Shown here one piece after another: positions 41,800 to 53,224 of a stretch of DNA of 64,000 bases. The notes beneath the pieces are model-generated. The model saw nothing but the letters and a program-made list of their open reading frames with translations, ran no database searches and was not told the origin of the DNA. Both the position numbers and the translations under genes were made by a program. Numbering within the stretch: position 1 is the first letter of the stretch; every line of letters begins with the position of its first letter. Source of the stretch: Mycoplasmataceae bacterium (lineage in GTDB: Bacteria > Bacillota_I > Bacilli_A > Mycoplasmatales > Mycoplasmoidaceae); the NCBI GenBank assembly GCA_020024755.1, contig JAHHTH010000002.1:62001-126000 (forward strand), given 5' to 3'.

Positions 41800-42012
41800 T
41801 AGCACATACAAGGTTTTTTGGATTTAAGAGTGTTGTTATTTACAACCCTTCCTTTCAGTACAGACAATGCATATTCAACATTATGTACATACAGGCTGTT
41901 TAGGACTTCACCTTATCCATACCCTGGGTTTTGATAGAGGTTCTTATGATGATCGAACTTACCTTTGATAAATAACATGTACAAGGCTTGCTACTCGAGC
42001 CTTTTTCTTTTG
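41800..42012 (+). ncRNA. Unassigned structured element with intrinsic terminator
   Basis: No gene in either strand. Several hairpins are consecutive: GTTGT-TATTT-ACAAC; GTACA...AATG...CATT..TGTAC; ACCTTATC...GATAGAGGT; and AAGGCT...AGCCTTTTT, a plausible rightward terminator near 42005. A minus-strand TATAAT at 42036-42041 would instead start a leftward transcript through the same structures. GTACA-type sequences recur (TTATGTACATACAGG, AACATGTACAAGG). It does not match RNase P, tmRNA or SRP RNA motifs known to me. It borders the small-RNA array and may belong to it. Confidence 0.35.
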
Positions 42013-42156
42013 CAGAATGTAACTACCCTATTTTAATTATATAATAATTAAAATTAAATGGTACATAAATTTGATAATTTTTGATGTATTTTTGACTTTA
42101 TTTCTGACATTGTTTCATTCCTTTGAAAAGAATTGAATTTCTACAACCTTCTTAAA

Positions 42157-42284
42157 AAAAAGTGCAAAACTTTTAATACTATAGTATTAACTTACCTGCT
42201 AAAATAAAATTTTTCAAAATTTTGTCCTTTTTTTCAGATTTTTTGGGAATAGGAATATTATAGGGGTTAAATATGCTTTTTTAA
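42157..42284 (+). promoter_or_regulatory. Conserved 128-bp upstream element, copy 1
   Basis: Nearly identical, without gaps, to 50300-50427. It contains the 18-bp perfect palindrome TTAATACTATAGTATTAA at 42173-42190, then TTACCTGCTAAAATAAAATT and TTTGTCC, and near the 3' end GGGAATAGGAATATTATAGG, a possible -10. It ends 30 bp before the coiled-coil gene at 42314. Non-coding conservation longer than a promoter suggests an operator plus a structured leader. The segment 42041-42156 shows nothing recognisable. Confidence 0.7.
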
Positions 42285-42313
42285 AAACTCCTAGTTAATA
42301 AAGGAGGCCAATT

Positions 42314-42895
42314 ATGGCAAAAAACACAAAATTAACTAAGCAGCAAAAACAACAAGCTGCCCAGTTGCAAAAAGACCTTGTCAAGTTTGATCAAGAGTTC
42401 TTTTATAACAATTACACAAATAAAGCTGCCTTTTATCAAGGAATTGTTAAACCAAACACTGTTTCAGAGACAAAAGTAAAAGAGATGCTAAAAACTGAAA
42501 CTAATAGTAAGAGTGCTGTCACTATCAACGACAACGCTTTAATGAAAGGCATCATTGCAGATTATAAAATCCATAATCTAACCTTAAGGCCAATTCATGG
42601 AACTGACTTAACACATTTTTCAGGAATTTGTTACAATAAAAGCACTGGTAAAAATATGCAAACAAGTTTATTATTAGCAATTCATAATGATGTTAAATCT
42701 ATCAAGGTAGATGTAGCAGTTTTAAAGAAAGATGTAGCAGTTTTAAAGAAAGATGTAGCAGTTTTAAAAACTGATATGGTCAAAGTTAAATCTGACATAA
42801 AAGGTTTAAAAACTGATATGGTTAAGGTTAAAGCTGAAGTCAAAGCAGTGAAAAAAGATCTTGCTGATACTAAAAAGAAAAACAATCTAAAATAA
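42314..42895 (+). CDS. Coiled-coil protein with heptad repeats
   Basis: 193 aa, not recognised. Lys/Gln-rich N-terminus, a mixed middle (FSGICYNKSTGKNMQTSLLLAIHNDVK), then from ~132 an uninterrupted coiled coil built on 7-residue units (VAVLKKD three times, then MVKVKSD, IKGLKTD). The first three units are also exact 21-bp DNA repeats (42713-42770), so their number could change by slippage. AAGGAGG before ATG. The style recalls the DUF16 coiled-coil family of M. pneumoniae, but homology is not claimed. Shares its upstream element with the gene at 50457. Confidence 0.8.
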   Translation: MAKNTKLTKQQKQQAAQLQKDLVKFDQEFFYNNYTNKAAFYQGIVKPNTVSETKVKEMLKTETNSKSAVTINDNALMKGIIADYKIHNLTLRPIHGTDLTHFSGICYNKSTGKNMQTSLLLAIHNDVKSIKVDVAVLKKDVAVLKKDVAVLKTDMVKVKSDIKGLKTDMVKVKAEVKAVKKDLADTKKKNNLK

Positions 42896-42943
42896 ACTTG
42901 ATTGCATACTTTGATACTATAAAGGTAAGTTAACTATAAATAT

Positions 42944-42986
42944 GAGACTATTAACAAAAAAAGAAACCATTCACATAAATAGTCTC
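42944..42986. repeat. Inverted repeat GAGACTATT / AATAGTCTC
   Basis: Perfect 9-bp arms around a 25-nt A-rich loop, 49 bp after the coiled-coil gene, followed by TTAAAAAAG. Possibly a 3' hairpin of that gene. The rest of 42896-43158 shows no gene. Confidence 0.4.
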
Positions 42987-43158
42987 TTAAAAAAGATATA
43001 AATATCATATTGTGTTTATATCAATACCAATAACCTTACAAAAGATCAATATCAACCCCTTCAATCACAGGAATTTATTATAGTAATAAATTATCCTTAT
43101 AACACCTCTGTAGAGTTATTTAAAGACTATCTAGGCATTGTTTTAGTATATAAATGAG

Positions 43159-43190
43159 AAAACCACCTTTGAAAGGTGGTTCTATTTTTC
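43159..43190. terminator. Terminator after the tRNA pair
   Basis: AACCACCTTT-GAAAGGTGGTT with TTTTC on both sides; it ends the leftward tRNA transcript and could also stop rightward transcription. Confidence 0.7.
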
Positions 43191-43198
43191 TTTTAAAA

Positions 43199-43274
<76 letters not shown>

Positions 43275-43275
43275 A

Positions 43276-43351
43276 TGGCGGTCCTGACGGGAGTCAAACC
43301 CGCGATCTATCCCGTGACAGGGGAGTATGTTAATCACTACACTACAGGACC
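43276..43351 (-). tRNA. tRNA-Asp (GTC)
   Basis: 76-nt cloverleaf: acceptor GGTCCTG/CAGGACC, anticodon loop CTGTCAC with anticodon GTC, T-arm CGGGTTTGACTCCCG, discriminator G and encoded CCA. One nucleotide separates it from tRNA-Phe, so the two are co-transcribed. TATAAT-like boxes lie upstream (43390-43420). Confidence 0.95.
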
Positions 43352-43632
43352 AAATAACAAATATATTTTATCATAAAACTCAAAATATTATATTTTTTAT
43401 CCTTTTTTTAGTAAGAGAGATGAAATATTTTGAGTTTTACTATGTAAAGTTTAATGAAAATGTCAAGTTAGCAAAGGTATAGTAGTGATTGCTTAAATTT
43501 CAGATCTTAGTGCAATTAAAAGGCTGAAATATGAATTAAATAGAGTGCTTTAAAAGAAAATTAATATATATTAATCCAAAATTTTCAATTATAATGTTTG
43601 TAGGTAAAAATATTTCAAGATGAGGTGTGGAA

Positions 43633-46600
43633 ATGAAATTTTCTAAAAAGTTAAAGTTTATACTTCCGATAAGTTTTGTTGGTACAGGTCTAGTGGCTGC
43701 ATCAATTATTTCTACTACCAACCTGCTTGGAATTAAAGGACCAACTTGAAATCGTGCTTACAATGAATCCAAAGATTCACCTGTAGACATGCCTGAAAAC
43801 CCAACAATTGGACCAAGTAAATATACTGATTGAAAAAATGTTCCATACAACCAATGAAGTAAGTGAATTGGTAGTGAAGATGCAAATTCAATGCAACTTT
43901 GAGGTAGATCTAGTACCGAACTTGAAGTAGGTTGTAATGCAACAGGTGACTTTGTATCAGACTCAAAGAAAGTTCCTCACCCTGGATGATTAGGTAAGAG
44001 TGTTGAAGGTTGAGATATGTGACAAGGTCACTATTGAAGAGTGAAAAAAGACGCTTCACAAGCATATAGTCCAAGTACAAATAGTGTAACTAGTGTTTCT
44101 GGGCAAAATGTTCTTTCATTCCACTTGCTTGATCAAGCTCCTGTTGATGCTAGAGAAGCTAGAGACCAAAAAGATAAAAGTAGTATAGGTTATAATTACA
44201 AAATTGGTGGTGACACTAGAGATAGTATGAATTCTTTTCTAGGTTCAAATTATGGAAATAGTAACAATTTAACAGTGTGAGGAAGTAGAGTTGGTACATA
44301 TGGTATGTATCTTAATCCAAAAACTGGGTCTTCAAATATTCAAGCTACCCAAAATTTAGATGGTAATATTAAACAAATGTGTTGAAACCACGTTGGTAGA
44401 GATGAGGGAATTCAAAATGTCATCAAATCATTAAGATGAGACATGGCTACATATCAAGTTAGTCGTGACCATTCATACACTTTTACTGAAGGTCCTTATA
44501 GTAGTGTAGCTCTTGGCACTAAAGGATCTGATGGATATGCTGGTGCCATTAGTTTTGCCTTTACAACTGGAATTATGGCCGGTGGTGCATTGAACGTTAT
44601 TGGAACTGACTGATGAAATGGTTGAGATTGTAATGTAACAGCTGGTTGTGGTATGGATCATGAGCAAACTTGTGGTTTTGGTATAGGTAGTGGATCTGAT
44701 AATTGAAACGTTTGAAATATTCGTTATAATCAAGCCACCACAGATATCTTAGGAAATGGAGAAGAATGAGGTCAAGTAAAACAAAGAGTGATGCAATCTA
44801 AAAATACAAGTAATGCACCATTTTATTCTGGATCAACAAAGTTCTATGCACCTCGTGTTGCGGGGAATATGTACTACCCATCATATGCTGGTCAATTCTT
44901 TATTTCATATGATGGATATGATAGCGGTAATATGGGTTTATATACTACAAAAATGACAAGTCCATATCTAGATAAAAGAGTTACAACATCAATGAATTAT
45001 ATTGGTAGTGAACCATCACTAAACGGTAAATACCCAAGTCAGGTTATTAAAGATGAAACAGCTGGTGTAAAAGTTGCTACTTTAAAATATGATTTGCCAT
45101 CTACATACTATTTATCTCGTGTTGAAGCTAGATATAGTGATGACTTAGGTAAAATTGAATTTAAAATTACTTGACCTAGTTTAAAAGTGTATGATAACAA
45201 ATTACTTTCATTTAAATCATATGGTTATGACACAACTAATCAACAACAAATAATTACAATTTCTGGGTTTAAAAATAACAGTACAAACTATAATGGAAAT
45301 ACACTTATTCCTCTTCCTGCAGAAAATGGATCAAAAGTTGTTGCTTCAACGCTAGTAACTGAAAGAGAAATTTTAGATTTAATTTGAGCAGCAATGACTA
45401 AAGGCTACTATCAAACTGATGATGGTGATTGAAGAAATGACGAAAAGAAAAATGACTATATCATGAACAACTGAGATAGAATTGAGGGTTTCACAAAGGA
45501 TGATATTAACATTATTAGTTGTACATATAATATGGTTGCAGGTTCAATTTCAGTGAAAATTAAACCAAAAAAATATATTTCTGTAACAGGTGAAGTTAAA
45601 ACTGATGATAATGGACCGCAAGGTATTATTACAATTAATGGATTCCAACAAGTACATCATAGAACATCTATTAACCTAGCAACAATTGCACTAGGTAATG
45701 GAGATGATATCAATACATTTATTGGAATTGATAAGAGTGCAGGTATTGATAGTTTAACATCATTACTATATAAATATTCTAAAGAACACATTGGAGATGA
45801 AGTAAAAGCATTATATCTTCCAATGGATGAAAAACTATTAGAACAAAAACCATTTAAAGTAGTTGACTACATGGTTAACCCAACTCAAGGTACTATTGAT
45901 GTAAGTTTATTATTAAAACAAGTATATGATCCATCAATCGATCCACAAAGTCCAGTAGAAGTAAAAAATCCAGTAATTGAAAAGGTAAGAATTACAGGAT
46001 ACCGTGGTAAAGAAACTAAATTCTTAGAAACCAATACAACTACTAAATTATTTGAAAATAAATTATTAATTTCTCAAAAAGCTTATAACAACTCACCTGG
46101 TGGTAACATTCCAGCTGGTATTGAAATTAAGATGACAAAAGCAGGTTACTCTGCTCCTAACACAACAACAAGAGATAAAGGATATGGTGGTAATATCCAA
46201 TCAATCTACTATGATCAAATTCAAGATCAATTCTTAGCATTAGCTTGAAACCAAGATAATGGTAAGATGATTGTAGCTCAACATGATACACCATATGACT
46301 TCTACGATCTAAATCCTAACTATGTTAAATATGTTACAGATGATATGACTGAAAATACTAGTCTATCTACACCATCATTAAACTCTTCGATGAGAATGGT
46401 ACCATTAAACAATGATACTGGTATTCCACACTCTTATATCGTATTCCCTACATTTGGTAGTGGGGTTGCAACTAAAAATGACCCAGTATTTATCATTTCA
46501 TTTGACTCTAGAAGAAACTTACTTATCAACAAATTAGATTATGGAAACTTCTGTGATGACCCAGATTCAAGTTCTGCTGTTAAGCTATCATCGATTATTG

Positions 46601-49600
46601 CTATGGGTGGGTATGATAATGGTATGGATCCAGATGGTAATCACAAAATCCACTTAAGTGCAGTAGTAGCTAAAGGTACAAAAGAAATTCAATTTAAATC
46701 TTTAGATTTCGATTTACCAAATAGAGATGCTAAAAAAGTTGAAGTAGATGAAACTTCACTTGACTATAAAGCTAAGACTGAAACAATTAATACACTTGAA
46801 ACTGATGTAATGAAATATTGTTTAAATGAAGGTGAATCTATAACTTCATTACCAACTTATGGTGGCAGAAACTTAGTTGACTTGTATCAAGTTAATTTAC
46901 CAACTGTAAAGAAAGAAGATGGAACTTATAGTTCTGTTTGAACTAGAATGAAATATGTTTCAGATAGAGATAAAACTCCTACATATGAAACTTGAAATAT
47001 TAACTATGGATTAAAGTCTGTATTAACTCCTCCTCCAGCACCAGCACCAGCACCATCAACTGGTGGAAGTAGTAGTACAACTAAACCATCAACTTATGCT
47101 TCAACTACTGAAAAATATTTAATTCAAGCATCTAAGTTTGATATCTATAGTGATGCGACTCAAGATCTTGCTAATTTACCAACATTATTTAAACCAAATG
47201 GTTTCCAAAATGTTTATGTATCAACAGATCAAAGTAAAATCTTCTATAACTTAGTGGGTAAAAAAGCTCCTACTAAACCAACTACTACAACTCCAACAGC
47301 AGGTTCAGGTAGTGGTTCAGGTAGTGGTTCAACTACTCCTACTCCACCTACTACTACAACTCCAGGAACAGGTTCAAGTCCAACTACTCCTACTCCACCT
47401 ACTACTACAACTCCAGGCTCAGGAAGTGGTTCTGGTTCTACTACAACTACTCCAGGTTCAGGTGGTTCAACTACAACTACACCAACTACACCAACAAAAC
47501 CTGCTAAGCCATCAGTTAAAGATGAAGAAATTTATAAAAAGATAGCTAATAATGCATTTGTATGTGTTTATGATATCAAAACAGGATCTAAGTTCATTAC
47601 TAAGATTGGTGATGTAGGTGCTACTGATGAACAATTAGGAAAAAACTCAATCTTAATGCCAGATCAAGGTTCATTAAATTCAGATTATATCTTATCAATT
47701 AACACTAATGATAGTGATGCAATTGGAGGCGGTAGTAGTTTAGACTATGCAACTAACATCAATAAATCTGAAAAGTTCTATTCAAGAATCTTAGCTTCAA
47801 AGAATACTGTTAATGCAACAACTAATATGTTTGAAGACTATGAAAAATATGAAAATGATCCTGAAGGATTTAAATTGATTTCATTATATCCAATTATTGA
47901 TAAGCAATTAAACTACATTGGTATTAATAACAACATCTCACCATCTGATTACTACAAAAACATTTCTATTGGTTCATTAAATTGAAACTTCGATAAAGGA
48001 ACTTTAGAATTCCCAGTAACAATAAGCAACTTCATTGATGCTAAATTAAATACTGGTGCATATACAACAGTCTTTACACTTAAATATACTGTTGAAAACA
48101 CTCCAACTTCAGTTGTACCAAAACCAGGTGCATGAGGTGTAGTAAACATTACAGACTTAGGAACATTAGTAGATGAATTAAATGCTAAAACTAAGAAATA
48201 TGCAGATTACTTTGATGTTAAATCTGGATTTAATAGTTCAGCAATGAAAGATAAACCAGAAGTAATTGATGTTGCTATTAAAACAACAAATGATGCTTTA
48301 GAAACTGCAGAATTAGCTGTTACTGTTAATACAGGTTTAGCAATGGTAAATGGATCTATTTCTAAGGTTGATTCATTAGTATTAAATGTAACTGTAGACT
48401 TAAAGAAAAACTTACAGAAATTACCTGACTCAATTAACATTTCAAGTAATGGTATTCTAAGTGCATATCCACCATCAGAATTAGTAGCAGTTCTAAATGG
48501 TAATGGAACTGAATCTGATTATAAAAATGCATTAGAACAAATCAAGCAAGTTGTTATTAAATCTATTGGTGCAGAAAAAGTATTAAAACCAGTTGATATT
48601 GCAGTTAAGAGTCAATACAACTTCAACAATGCTTTAGGTATTGTAAAAACATATATTTCAATCCCTAAATGAATTGGTAATACTCCATTAGCTGAATCAC
48701 CTTACTTCGAAAAAGAAATTGCTTTAGAAGGATTCAAGAGCTTCCCTGCAACTACAGTAGCACCAGTTTCATTTGATAAAGTAAAAGCAGAATTCCCAAG
48801 TGATACTGTATTACGTGACTTAGCTCCAAGTGATATTCAAGATTACTTAAATAGTAAATGATACAACATCTATAAATTCATTACTATTCAAAACCAATTA
48901 GGAAATAAATTAGCTCCATGAATTGTATGAACAGTTAATGCTGACGGAGAAGTAATCAAAAACCCTAATTTCAACCAAGCTGAAATTGATACATACGATC
49001 AAAAGAAAGTTGATGAATTAAAACGTGAAAACACAATGATCCAAGCTAAGGTATTAAAACCTGTTGATAATGCTAGTGGTTCAGTTAAATTAGAAGCTTA
49101 TATCCAAAACGGATTTAGTGCAGATGATAACTCAATTGTTTATAAGCAACCAGACGGAACTTATAAACCAAGTCCAGAAGCTGTAAGTACACAACGTATT
49201 GATATTACAGGATTAGCTTCAACTGCTGGTGGTATCAACACTAACTTCCCAACTAAAATAGTTTATGAAACAATTGATGCACCAGATTTAGCGGGAGCAA
49301 TTCCTTCTAACATCCTTGAAGATACTAAGTTATTAGCTGAATTAACAAATATTATTATAAAAAAAGGTACACATGTACCACCAGGTACTGAAATTAAAAT
49401 ATTAAAATCAGTAGCTAACAACAAACAAGGTTTAATCAGTCTAGAATTTGCACCTTCTAAAATTGAAATTTCAGGTTCAGGTGCTCCAGAAGATAACAAA
49501 AATGCAGATGGTTTACCAAGAATTATCTTCAGTATGGATATAACTGGATTTGGTAAGATCCGTAGATACACTGATGTAATATATGAAAAGAACCCTATCA

Positions 49601-50127
49601 TTGATTGCCATATCTATGATCTTGAAAGCAAACTATTTGACAAAGATGGTAATGTTAATAAAGATACTGGTATGGAATATATCAATAGATTAGTAAATAT
49701 TGTTGATGCACCAACTACAAGTGTAGCTTCATTAATTGAATCAGGTAGTGTGGTTAATGTTAATGTACAAGCAAAAATTGCAAGAGTTAAATTTAGATTA
49801 AAAGACTACTATGCTAGAGATAAGATGTTCTCGTTACAACACGGATATGAAGTTGCATTGGATGTAAAAGCTGAAAGTGATAGTTTATATGTATTAGGAC
49901 TAGAAACTAGATCAGTTGGAGAAGATGGTAGCTTAGTAACTAAGTATGAAAAAACTGCTTATGGTGTTTCATATGAAGACTTTGAAACTCAATTAACAAG
50001 TGTCCAAGTAAGCAATAAATACAATTGAATCATCCTTTCATGTTCAGTCTTTGGTTTAATTGCTCTAACTGCTTTATCTCTAATCTACCTTAAAAAGCAA
50101 AGATATAGTGCTAAATCAGTTAATTAA
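43633..50127 (+). CDS. Giant membrane-anchored surface protein, 2164 aa
   Basis: Not recognised. N-terminal signal anchor (~8-28, no lipobox Cys), a Trp/Gly/Asn-rich region (~30-480) with many TGA-coded Trp, then long beta-rich stretches. A Pro/Thr/Gly/Ser linker lies at ~1216-1294 (TTTPGSGSGSGSTTTTPGSG), coded by imperfect DNA repeats, with a smaller Pro/Ala linker at ~1135. Further domains follow, then a C-terminal TM helix (~2134-2154) and a short basic tail. Type I surface topology suggests an adhesin or other host-contact protein. The repetitive linker can vary in length by recombination. A strong terminator follows. Confidence 0.88.
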
Positions 50128-50150
50128 TTAAATTATGTATAAATATACTA

Positions 50151-50190
50151 AAAAATATTTTTCTCGCCTCAGAGAGAAATATTTTTTATT
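50151..50190 (+). terminator. Terminator of the giant surface protein gene
   Basis: AAAATATTTTTCTC-GCCTCA-GAGAGAAATATTTTTTATT, a long stem with a T-rich end 24 nt after the stop. Confidence 0.8.
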
Positions 50191-50299
50191 CTATCTAGAT
50201 TAACTCGTCTCATTTCATGTTTTTGGCCATTACAAAACCTTTATTAGGACTCATCATTGAACTTATCTACTTTTTCTACTTTTTAGATGATAACTCCCA

Positions 50300-50427
50300 A
50301 AAAAGTGCAAAACTTTTAATACTATAGTATTAACTTACCTGCTAAAATAAAATTTTTCAAAATTTTGTCCTTTTTTCCGATTTTTTTGGGAATAGGAATA
50401 TAGTAGGGGTTAAATATGCTTTTTTGA
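50300..50427 (+). promoter_or_regulatory. Conserved 128-bp upstream element, copy 2
   Basis: Ungapped match to 42157-42284 with only a few substitutions; the palindrome TTAATACTATAGTATTAA is at 50316-50333. It ends 29 bp before the coiled-coil gene at 50457, the same layout as copy 1. The two downstream proteins are otherwise unlike at the N-terminus. Confidence 0.7.
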
Positions 50428-50456
50428 AAAAAGTCCTCTACAGAAAGAAGATAAAA

Positions 50457-51161
50457 ATGATTAACAAAATTAAATTGTCACTAGATCCTAGTTGATCTGA
50501 TGACATCAAAAATTTTATTAATAAATTCGATATCACTACTGGTGTAAATACTTTTAGTGAGATTGAAACAATTATAAGTGCTGTTGACAAACATCACTTT
50601 AATCCTAGTGAAGAATATATTTATTGTGTTGACTTTAGTAGTTTGTGTTGGTTTGACAGTAAAAAAGCATTAAAAGATTTCAACAAGCAAACCAAGCTTC
50701 TAGGTTATAATGTTATTGATATACCTAATTCAAACTTAGGAATCAAAATGGAATTGTATGAAAAGATTCCTAAACAAACAAACAACACAACAACCACACA
50801 ATCTCAAACAGGAAACAAGGAAATGGATGTAACAGCACTAGAATCAATCTTAGCCAATCAATTTAGCCAATTCGAAAGTAGTATTACTTCAAAAATCGAA
50901 TTAAAGATCCAAACTGAAGTAGATAAGCTAAGAACTGAATTAACAAGTAAAATTGAAACCGAAGTTAGTAACTTAAACAATAAAATTGAAACAGAATTAT
51001 CAAAGATAAATGAAAGATTAGATCGTTTAGAACACAAAGTAGATGTCATTTTCAAAATTCTAAAGAGACATGATGAAGCATTAGTAGATGCAGGGATTTT
51101 AAAAGTTTCTGCCTTTGAAGAATTTGGTGTGGAATACGAAATTGATGATAAAAAGAAATAA
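50457..51161 (+). CDS. Coiled-coil protein, 234 aa
   Basis: Not recognised. A folded N-terminal region (~1-105) precedes a Thr/Gln-rich linker (~105-120) and a coiled coil (~125-205: KIELKIQTEVDKLRTEL..., INERLDRLEHKVDVIFKIL). The C-terminus is acidic. The ERLDRLEHKVD end resembles the 'NLERKVD' style of mycoplasma DUF16-like proteins; this is style, not proven homology. Controlled by the same 128-bp element as the gene at 42314. Confidence 0.8.
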
Positions 51162-51204
51162 GATAAGTTTAATCTTTTAAAACATATGGCAGTATCTAAA
51201 TAAT

Positions 51205-52239
51205 TTATCCATTAGTGTTTGTATCTAGTTGTCCAATGATTTGCATTTCATCACCAACTAAATAAATCCCATCTTGTCCACTATCATCCCCTATTGTTTT
51301 TGGTAGTACATGATCACTAAATTGATATTTCTTAATTAAGATATGATAAACACATCACAAGATTAAATATAAAGCCATAGAGATGATGTTTATCATGCTA
51401 AATACATTCATATATAAATTACCAATAGTTAAATCCTGGTAATTATAGATTACACATAGAGAAGCAGCTATACATAAAACCACAAAGCTAGTAGCTCAAA
51501 TAAAGTTAACTATTCATACTTTATGTTCATTGAATTTGTAAAGTCACTTACAAAATGCACTCTTGTTTGCATTTTGTTTTAATAGTTCAAGTTCTTGTTG
51601 TGTAATGTTTTGTTTAGCTTCAATATCATTTTTGTAATAAGCTGTTGTGATAAAGAGTAATGTTGATGGAATTAAACAAATTACTAAATTGCAAATAAGA
51701 TCAATAGACATTGGATAATCAAAAATTTTATTATTAGAAAGTTTTTGGATTAGTAGTCTATAGTTTCTAAATCATTCACACTCACCCTTATGATTTCATA
51801 TTGGTTTTAGTAATTCGTTTAATTCATCAATCTTAGTAATCAATTCATTGGACTTAGCAATGTGATTAGTGCTTTCCATGAATTGGTTATAATAGTATGC
51901 GTTAAATCCGTTTGGGAACAAGAAATTCATTTGGCTGATTAAATCATCCAATGCATTTTTTGCATCATTTCAATTTAGCTTGTCTAAATATATTTCATAT
52001 TTCAATTCATTGATAGCATTGGTAGTATCTAAATTGGTGAGATCAGATCATAAACTAGAAATTAATTTAACATCAACATAACTAGTAAAAGAACTATCAT
52101 AACTAAGGAATAAAGCTAAAGGGATGACAAGACTACAAAAGGATAAAAAGAATAAGCTAATAATTAGCATTCTTTTAATTCATGATAGTTGTTTAAATCC
52201 CTTTAGTTTTTCTATATCAGTATGTGTGTGTTCAGTCAT
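51205..52239 (-). CDS. Four-helix membrane protein, 344 aa
   Basis: Not recognised. One TM helix near ~24-46 (MLIISLFFLSFCSLVIPLAL), an extracytoplasmic helical domain of ~120 residues, a second TM at ~180-200, a cytoplasmic charged segment (QQELELLKQNANK), two more TM helices at ~245-295, and an acidic C-terminus. TACAAT lies 5 nt before the ATG with no ribosome site. Divergent from the SDR gene; no link to it is evident. Topology resembles the proteins at 55270 and 57209, but sequence similarity was not seen. Confidence 0.75.
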
Positions 52240-52337
52240 ATTTAATTGTACTAATTGTTATTCTACTATAAACTATTAAAAATCCGTTTGTTATATATAG
52301 TTATTCTTAAATTTATTAGTGCTACAATAAGAGTGTA

Positions 52338-52362
52338 GATGTTAATAAAGAATATTGACATC
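52338..52362. promoter_or_regulatory. Inverted repeat between -10 and start of the SDR gene
   Basis: GATGTTAATA-AAGAA-TATTGACATC: 10-bp arms with one G-T mismatch, 10 bp after a TACAAT box (52323-52328) and before GGAGCG and the ATG. Right place for a repressor operator or a leader hairpin. Confidence 0.55.
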
Positions 52363-52380
52363 TCGCAATAGGAGCGTAAT

Positions 52381-53148
52381 ATGGCTAGATTAAAAAATAA
52401 AGTAGTTATTATGACAGGAGCTGATGGGGGTATTTGTCACTGTGCAGCTCAAATCTTCGCAAAAGAAGGTGCTAAGGTTGTAATGGTTGACATTTCACCT
52501 GAAGTAAAAAACAAAGCAGAAGCAATTAAAAAAGCAGGTGGAGAAGCTATCGGTATTGCAGCTGATATTTCAAAACTTGAATCATGAGAACAAATTCTTA
52601 AAACAACTATTGATACTTATGGTACAGTTGATTGCTGTGTTAATGGTGCAGCTAGAATGTCATTAACAGGTGACTGAGATACTGATTCTCAAAGTATGGA
52701 TGAATGAGACGGAGTTATCAATCTAAACCTTAAGAGTATGTTATATTCATACAAAACAGTTTTAAAGTACATGATTGATCACAAGATTAAAGGTAACTTT
52801 ATTAACTTCACTTCATCAACTGGATTATCTTATAATGGTTCAGGATGTGAAGCTTATCCTATTACAAAAGCTGGGATTAAATTAATCACTAATGATATGG
52901 CAGCTAAACATGGTAAAGATGGTATTAGATTTAATTGTGTTGCTCCAAATGCAATTAAAGTACCTAAGATGGTAGAAGCTGGTGTATTTGAAAAATATGG
53001 AGCTTGATTAAAATCAACTACTCCAATGAATACATTAGGAGATCCAGAAGATGTTGTATGAGCAATGGTTTATTTAGCATCAGATGAAGCTAAATTCGTA
53101 AGTGGTGCTTTAATCACAATCGATGGTGGATGATCTTCTTGCCACTAA
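52381..53148 (+). CDS. Short-chain dehydrogenase/reductase
   Basis: 255 aa classical SDR. Catalytic Ser in FTSSTGLSY and Tyr/Lys in AYPITKAG; structural NGAA; C-terminal FVSGALITIDGGW. An Asp after beta-2 (MVDI) favours NAD(H). The dinucleotide motif TGxxxGIG reads TGADGGIC, with Cys for the third Gly. Substrate unknown; 3-hydroxy, sugar-alcohol or diketone substrates are typical. Single gene with its own operator-like repeat and terminator, suggesting regulated catabolic use. Confidence 0.92.
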
Positions 53149-53167
53149 TTGATAATTAATTATATTG

Positions 53168-53205
53168 TTAAAAAGATACAAGATTTTATGTCTTGTATCT
53201 TTTTA
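53168..53205 (+). terminator. Terminator of the SDR gene
   Basis: AAAAAGATACAAGA-TTTTATG-TCTTGTATCTTTTT, nearly perfect and T-rich; with A-rich left arm it can also serve def from the other side. Confidence 0.85.
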
Positions 53206-53224
53206 ATTTAATTTAGTTATTTGA

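Noticed and set aside
41800..42012. RNase P RNA, tmRNA or SRP RNA in the hairpin-rich region.
   Set aside because: The conserved core strings expected for these (for example GAGGAAAGTCC or the GGTCCGGAAGGAAGC-type SRP loop) are absent on both strands.
42314..42895. Naming the coiled-coil gene a DUF16 member.
   Set aside because: Only the heptad style is shared; no conserved N-terminal block of that family could be recognised by eye.
47312..47545. A Leu/Gln/Val-rich open frame inside the Pro/Thr/Gly linker of the giant surface protein.
   Set aside because: It is the shifted reading of the repeat DNA within an intact larger gene, with no ribosome site.
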